DNA of 9,032 nucleotides from Bacteroidales bacterium UBA2764 (GTDB lineage Bacteria; Bacteroidota; Bacteroidia; Bacteroidales; Paludibacteraceae), in contig DEIW01000137.1 of NCBI GenBank assembly GCA_002352705.1, positions 1-9,032 of the forward strand, written 5' to 3'. How positions within the stretch are numbered: position 1 is the first letter of the stretch; each line of letters starts with the position of its first letter. The notes beneath the pieces are model-generated. The model was given only the letters and a program-made list of their open reading frames with translations, searched no databases and had not been told where the DNA came from. Positions 5,565 to 9,032 of the stretch are shown piece after piece. The position numbers and the translations under genes were made by a program.

Positions 5565-6968
5565 TTATTGCAACCGGATACCCTGAGCGTTGTATAGTTT
5601 ATCGTCGTTCTGGATAAGGAGTTGCCCGTCACGGAGGATTTTGGTTGCCGACGGAGCGTTAGCCGATGTATTTTCTATCGCCTGCGGGACTTTGTACTCG
5701 AATGTGCCGAAGACGGTATAGCCCCAAGCAGGGCTCGTCAACTCCATCGTGTATGTGCCGGACTCCGTGAGGGTGGTGGATAGCGAACCTGTAAAAGATG
5801 CCGATTTCATCGTATGTTTTGTTGCCGGTACTTGGTTCGTTTTTGGTGCTTTGTAGAGGACAAAACTGATTTCTGTTTTCTCCTTTGCATAGACAGAGAG
5901 GACATCTTTCGTCAGCGTCGCATAAATCAGGTTCGGGTCCACTGGCTCTACAGTTGACGATCCCGGTCCGTCCTTGATGAATAGCGGAATGGTGTCTGTA
6001 TGAGTCGCAAGTGGATCATAGTTATAGTCACAGCCGTATTTTTCTCCCAATTCGGAAACATACACTTGCTCGCCGTTTTTGTATGCACAGAGGAGAAGTT
6101 TCGCCCTACTATCTGCACATCCATTAAAGATAGAACATTCTGCTCCCATGGGACCGAATGGCATTCCTATACCTTCTGTCCACGTTAAGTTTCTAATTGA
6201 TTCTTCATAGGCGTCGGGGGCTTCATAATAGTGTACCTCTAACACTATCGTACGAGGAGTGGTTTGTTTGATTTCCGATACGATAACACTACGTACATCC
6301 GGAATCCAGGATGAATGGCCTCCTACCCATATATTTTTTAGTGAATCACCCACCTGTGCGTTAAACGCATACAATAGGTACTCTTGGGAGCACCCGGCCG
6401 GAACGCAATAAATATCGCGATTATTACCTTCGCGCAAAGCCCCTTTGTATGCGCCATCTTTTATCAGCTGTGAATACAGTAATCCGCTAATAACTGTGTC
6501 CGTCGTCAAGTGGAAATTGTAAGTCTTGTACTCTTCACAATAACCGCAGGTGACATTCGATATTTCCAATACATTCCACTCGTCGCAGAGAGATTTGAGG
6601 CGTAAAGACATAGGGGTTGTATCTATGCTTTTTACTTGGATATAATCATCCCCTTCATATGTGAAAGGAATACCGGATACGGTTGCTATTGTGCCTAATT
6701 TAATAGTATCTAATCGCTCAATCAACTGCCCGTCATCCGTTACCAGATAATACAATTTTTCGCTTGTTGCAAGAGCAATTGTCAAACAAGGCGGACACGG
6801 TTTGTTAGGTTGGCAAGGGAAACCTTCCGCCTGAAATACTCCGGTTAGTTCAATCCATGGTTCGGTCTCTGTGCGAATAGATGGCATACACCATCTTCCG
6901 GTTGCTTCATTTGTCATCCATACGCCGGCTGCTATCGCGAGCACGAACGTCAACATAAATCTTTTCAT
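5565..6968 (-). CDS. Secreted protein, paralogue with type IX-like C-terminal tail (hypothetical)
   Basis: 467 residues from the ATG at 6968, function not recognised. A longer reading from 7025 adds 19 residues but would start upstream of the promoter's -7 box, and the shorter start gives a proper signal peptide (MKRFMLTFVLAIAAGVWMTN). Residues 25-120 are a separate N-terminal domain with cysteines (PCQPNKPCPPC) and a run of probable beta strands. It has no counterpart in the neighbouring paralogue. Residues 127-315 match module 2 of that paralogue (SLCDEWNVLEISNV, CGYCEEYKTYN, YLLYAFNAQVGD, LLLCAYKNGEQVYVS). Residues 325-451 are nearly identical to its C-terminal region. The last residues, KLYNAQGIRLQ, resemble a type IX secretion tail (inference). 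It has its own promoter and reads toward the paralogue. Confidence 0.85.
   Translation of the reverse strand: MKRFMLTFVLAIAAGVWMTNEATGRWCMPSIRTETEPWIELTGVFQAEGFPCQPNKPCPPCLTIALATSEKLYYLVTDDGQLIERLDTIKLGTIATVSGIPFTYEGDDYIQVKSIDTTPMSLRLKSLCDEWNVLEISNVTCGYCEEYKTYNFHLTTDTVISGLLYSQLIKDGAYKGALREGNNRDIYCVPAGCSQEYLLYAFNAQVGDSLKNIWVGGHSSWIPDVRSVIVSEIKQTTPRTIVLEVHYYEAPDAYEESIRNLTWTEGIGMPFGPMGAECSIFNGCADSRAKLLLCAYKNGEQVYVSELGEKYGCDYNYDPLATHTDTIPLFIKDGPGSSTVEPVDPNLIYATLTKDVLSVYAKEKTEISFVLYKAPKTNQVPATKHTMKSASFTGSLSTTLTESGTYTMELTSPAWGYTVFGTFEYKVPQAIENTSANAPSATKILRDGQLLIQNDDKLYNAQGIRLQ
5619..5996 (-). repeat. Near-identical 3' block shared by the two secreted-protein genes, copy 2
   Basis: Counterpart of 3919-4299. 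Five of the six substitutions are synonymous and the sixth lies at the 3-bp indel. The two copies are in direct orientation about 1.7 kb apart, so recombination between them would delete most of one gene and leave one hybrid gene. Confidence 0.9.
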
Positions 6969-6994
6969 AATTGTAACAATTTTGAAATCCGGTG

Positions 6995-7025
6995 CAAAAT
7001 TACTGCTTTTTGTCGGACCGTGCAA
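6995..7025 (-). promoter_or_regulatory. Bacteroidota-type promoter of the first secreted-protein gene
   Basis: On the minus strand TAATTTTG (7002-6995) is a perfect TAnnTTTG -7 box with TTG (7025-7023) 20 bases upstream as the -33 box. The predicted transcription start is near 6988, giving a leader of about 20 nt before the ATG at 6968. This promoter decides against the longer start at 7025. Confidence 0.75.
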
Positions 7026-7032
7026 GAAAACA

Positions 7033-7101
7033 TGTTTGAAAAATGAAAATCGTAATCTATTCTTTATCAGTGACTTGCGATTTTTGGTGTTTGAAAAATG
7101 A
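7033..7101 (-). repeat. 14-bp exact direct repeat TGTTTGAAAAATGA upstream of the secreted-protein promoter
   Basis: Copies lie at 7033-7046 and 7088-7101, 55 bp apart start to start. The first is 8 bp upstream of the -33 box. The spacing is close to five helical turns, which would place both copies on about the same face of the DNA. It may be an operator, but the repeat is AT-rich and could be chance. Confidence 0.4.
7046..7084. other. AT-rich inverted repeat in the gap after pdxB
   Basis: AAAATCGTAA (7046-7055) pairs with TTGCGATTTT (7075-7084) over 10 positions with one G-T wobble and a 19-base loop. It overlaps the first copy of the 14-bp direct repeat by one base. It may be a second, weak terminator for panC-pdxB or part of the control region of the next gene. 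Confidence 0.3.
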
Positions 7102-7121
7102 CAAAAACGCTTCTTTTTGTC
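7094..7121 (-). terminator. Terminator-like hairpin after pdxB
   Basis: GACAAAAA (7100-7107) and TTTTTGTC (7114-7121) form a perfect 8-bp stem with a 6-base loop. On the minus strand it is followed, after CA, by TTTTT (7098-7094). It lies 8 bp after the pdxB stop. The stem is AT-rich, so it may be a weak terminator. Confidence 0.5.
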
Positions 7122-7129
7122 CTTCTTTT

Positions 7130-8071
7130 TTACCGCAAAAGATAGTTCTTGCGGAGTGTTTCGAATTGTTCGGGATGTGCTTTGATGGTATCAGAGATAC
7201 GGGCTAACCATCCGGGGGATGTGTCGCCTTTGGTTGTTTTGGGGAGCGTAAGGATGATTTTCGGGAGTCCGAAAGTGTCGGCTATGGCATCCAGACACAT
7301 CTGTGTGGCATTATGTTTGCCTTGTACGGAATATCCGGCTATGTGCATAGATGCCCTGAAGGCATGGTGAAGCACGGTTTGATGGATGTCCGGTTCGTTC
7401 TCCCAGGTGTCCAGAATATACGGATGGCCGCTGCGTAACAAGACTTGCTCGTCCACCACACCTCCGCGCGCGGCATTAATAATAAGGGCGTTTGGTTTGC
7501 ATCGGCCCAGAAAAGCCTCGTTGCACAGGTGATAAGTACTCTTGTCTAAAGGTACATGGAAAGTGATGATATCGCAATTCCTCGCGATTTCATCGAGAGA
7601 AACGCCTATTCCTTTCGGCGGGTCGTTGAGCAGCACGCGGAGTCCTTTCCGTTCCGCCATCCGGGCTACCAGAGAGCCTACATGACCGTCACCGATGATT
7701 CCAATTGAGAATTGAGAATTGAGAGTTGAGAATTGAGAATTGAGATATTCTTCGATGGCTTCTTCGATGTAATCGCAGACAGCCTGCGCATTGCAGCCCG
7801 GACAAGACATCCAGCGGATGCCATGGGTGTCGCAGTATGCCGTGTCTATATGGTCAAAACCGATGGTAGCGGTACAGACCAAGCGGACACGGGAATCCTT
7901 GAGAAGCGACTCGTCCACTCTCGTCCGGGTACGCACGACCAGCACATCTGCGTCGCAGACGGCAGAAGCATTGATTTCTTCCGGTTTTAACGGAAAAATA
8001 TCAACACTCTGCCACGCGTTTTGAACCGCATCTACGAGGTAGGGAATATGTGCATCGCAGACAATACGCAT
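7130..8071 (-). CDS. pdxB: Erythronate-4-phosphate dehydrogenase
   Basis: 313 residues. It is an NAD-dependent D-2-hydroxyacid dehydrogenase family enzyme that oxidises 4-phosphoerythronate in the DXP-dependent pathway to pyridoxal phosphate (vitamin B6), acting in the cytoplasm. Visible signatures: RTRTRVDESLL (47-57), CTATIGFDHID (66-76) and the PdxB-like GCNAQAV (92-98). Also visible are the nucleotide-binding GDGHVG (127-132), the catalytic Arg in NAARGGVVDE (202), the acidic motif DTWENEP (221-227) and the catalytic His in MHIAGYSVQGK (243). A TTG codon at 8074 could also serve as start, but the ATG at 8071 overlaps the panC stop as TGATG and fits the family. Two oddities: residues 110-123 come from a 7-bp tandem repeat, and the protein stops at NYLLR, about where the family usually continues for some 30 residues of the C-terminal dimerisation region (from memory of the family). 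Second gene of the panC operon. Confidence 0.92.
   Translation of the reverse strand: MRIVCDAHIPYLVDAVQNAWQSVDIFPLKPEEINASAVCDADVLVVRTRTRVDESLLKDSRVRLVCTATIGFDHIDTAYCDTHGIRWMSCPGCNAQAVCDYIEEAIEEYLNSQFSTLNSQFSIGIIGDGHVGSLVARMAERKGLRVLLNDPPKGIGVSLDEIARNCDIITFHVPLDKSTYHLCNEAFLGRCKPNALIINAARGGVVDEQVLLRSGHPYILDTWENEPDIHQTVLHHAFRASMHIAGYSVQGKHNATQMCLDAIADTFGLPKIILTLPKTTKGDTSPGWLARISDTIKAHPEQFETLRKNYLLR
7703..7744 (-). repeat. 7-bp tandem repeat inside pdxB (6 units)
   Basis: Plus-strand units AATTGAG at 7703, 7710, 7717, 7731 and 7738, with a one-base variant AGTTGAG at 7724. Read on the coding strand they give LNSQFSTLNSQFSI (residues 110-123), just before the NAD-binding GIIGDGHVG. 42 bp is a multiple of 21, so the frame is kept. 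Compared with the E. coli PdxB loop recalled from memory, the region has nearly the normal length, so the repeat seems to replace native sequence rather than lengthen it. Confidence 0.92.
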
Positions 8072-8931
8072 CAATACTTGATATTATCAATCAGACGAAC
8101 CGGTCCGCAATAGACGGTGACACAGCCGATGGCATGGTCAAACGTATCGGTAGGAAGGAGTGTAGACTGGTCTACAATCTCATAATACTCTACTTCCAAT
8201 CCCTCTACACCGTTAATGGTGTCAATCACACGCTGCTGTACGGAGGCGACGGTAGCCCCTGCTTCTTTTGCCCATTTCAACGAAGCAAAAAGCGTTTTGG
8301 AGATAGCTAACGCCGTCTCTTTCTCTGTTGCAGAGAGACGCTCGTTACGGCTGGAGAGAGCCAAGCCGGATTCTTCCCGTACGATAGGGCAGTCCACGAT
8401 TTGCAATGAACCGAACGTGCCCGCCATGGAACTACGTTCCACCATGTGATGAATGATGGCTAACTGTTGGAAGTCTTTCTCCCCGAAATAAGCCTTATCC
8501 GGTTGTACCAGATAGAATAACCGGCTTACTACTTGTACCACGCCGTTGAAATGACCGGGACGCATCTTCCCCTCCATGACCTGATCCAATCCTGCGAAAT
8601 CAAAGGAGAAGGTAGTGTTCATCTCTTCCGGCGAATACATCTCTTCCGGCGTGGGCGCAAAGACATAATGTGCTCCGATGGAACTCAATAACTCTGCGTC
8701 CCGTTCTATATTACGGGGATATTTGGCGAGGTCCTCCTTGTTGTTAAACTGAGTAGGATTGACAAAGACCGAAACGACGCAGATGTCGTTTTCCTTCACA
8801 GCGCGCTTCACGAGCGAAGCGTGTCCTTGGTGCAAAGCGCCCATTGTGGGCACTAAACCGATAGTTTTGCCGGCATTCTTGCATTCCTGCACGGCGGCTT
8901 GTAATTGTTGTTTGGTAGTAATGATTTGCAT
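8071..8931 (-). CDS. panC: Pantothenate synthetase (pantoate-beta-alanine ligase)
   Basis: 286 residues, the usual length for the family. It joins pantoate and beta-alanine with ATP, through a pantoyl-adenylate, to make pantothenate, the precursor of coenzyme A, in the cytoplasm. Visible motifs: VPTMGALHQGH (27-37, the HxGH nucleotide-binding site), VFVNPTQF (55-62), RPGHFNGV (124-131), YFGEKDFQQL (148-157) and the KMSKS-like region REESGLALSSRNERL (185-199). The start is taken as the ATG at 8931 (MQIITTKQQL). A longer reading from 9006 adds 25 residues without family similarity and would start upstream of the -7 box. The TGA stop overlaps the pdxB ATG (TGATG), implying translational coupling. 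As I recall the phylum, panC is often followed by panD; here it is followed by pdxB and panD is not in the window. Confidence 0.96.
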   Translation of the reverse strand: MQIITTKQQLQAAVQECKNAGKTIGLVPTMGALHQGHASLVKRAVKENDICVVSVFVNPTQFNNKEDLAKYPRNIERDAELLSSIGAHYVFAPTPEEMYSPEEMNTTFSFDFAGLDQVMEGKMRPGHFNGVVQVVSRLFYLVQPDKAYFGEKDFQQLAIIHHMVERSSMAGTFGSLQIVDCPIVREESGLALSSRNERLSATEKETALAISKTLFASLKWAKEAGATVASVQQRVIDTINGVEGLEVEYYEIVDQSTLLPTDTFDHAIGCVTVYCGPVRLIDNIKY

Positions 8932-8963
8932 ATACAAATTCCTTATTTTTACGAAAAAACGTG

Positions 8964-8971
8964 CAAAGATA
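8964..8971 (-). promoter_or_regulatory. -7 box of the panC-pdxB promoter
   Basis: On the minus strand TATCTTTG is a perfect TAnnTTTG box about 33 bp before the panC ATG, predicting a leader of about 25 nt. The -33 region is only T-rich (around 8992-8994), so it is weaker than at the other three promoters. The remaining bases to 9032 are AT-rich and hold no supported gene; they probably belong to an intergenic region with the next locus. Confidence 0.65.
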
Positions 8972-9032
8972 GTTAAAAATTGTCGAAAAATAAAATTTTC
9001 AGTCACTTTTTTGGAGTTTTTTTTCGATATGT

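Noticed and set aside
3919..5996. The duplicated 380-bp block as an insertion sequence
   Set aside because: It encodes the C-terminal part of each protein in frame, has no terminal inverted repeats and no transposase.
6969..7025. An earlier start for the first secreted protein at 7025
   Set aside because: It would begin upstream of the promoter's -7 box and would bury the signal peptide behind 19 residues.
7703..7744. A CRISPR array
   Set aside because: Units are 7 bp with no spacers and lie inside a coding gene.
8932..9006. A 25-residue N-terminal extension of PanC
   Set aside because: The extension lacks family similarity and starts upstream of the -7 box; MQIITTKQQL matches the usual PanC start.

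Overview
The window looks like a Bacteroidota chromosome, most likely an uncultured or host-associated member of the Bacteroidales. The evidence is: perfect TAnnTTTG promoter boxes (minus strand) ahead of ileS, both secreted-protein genes and panC; A-rich leaders without a Shine-Dalgarno; secreted proteins with a short C-terminal tail like a type IX secretion signal; and a membrane-spanning TPR/LuxR-type-HTH regulator of the kind common in this phylum. Every convincing gene lies on the minus strand, so transcription runs from right to left.

Layout from right to left. At 8931-7130 is a two-gene cofactor operon, panC (pantothenate synthetase) and pdxB (erythronate-4-phosphate dehydrogenase). 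Its genes are joined by a TGATG stop/start overlap and it is followed by a hairpin terminator. At 6968-5565 and 5496-3865 are two secreted proteins of a paralogous pair, each with its own promoter. Their last ~380 bp are about 98% identical, while their N-terminal parts differ. The second paralogue overlaps by 4 bp (ATGA) a gene at 3868-2612 for a membrane protein with a periplasmic TPR region and a cytoplasmic helix-turn-helix, and a strong hairpin terminator follows. At 2343-1 are the first 781 codons of ileS, running off the left edge. Its own promoter and a ~80-nt leader with two hairpins precede it.

The most interesting signal is a set of four short repeats inserted in frame into two housekeeping enzymes. 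Three fall in the CP1 editing domain of IleS: two related C/G-rich palindromic elements and one 7-bp tandem repeat. The fourth, another 7-bp tandem repeat, replaces the loop just before the NAD-binding glycine motif of PdxB. Because 7 and 3 share no factor, such heptamer arrays encode the same 7-residue periodic peptide in any reading frame of one strand, while the opposite strand would carry stops. Both arrays lie in the stop-free orientation. This resembles in principle the Rickettsia palindromic elements, which also insert into proteins, but here as small heptamer and GC-rich elements.

The core enzymes (IleS, PanC, PdxB) are secure. The function of the two secreted proteins and the target of the regulator are unknown. 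No tRNA, rRNA, CRISPR array, transposase or phage gene was seen.
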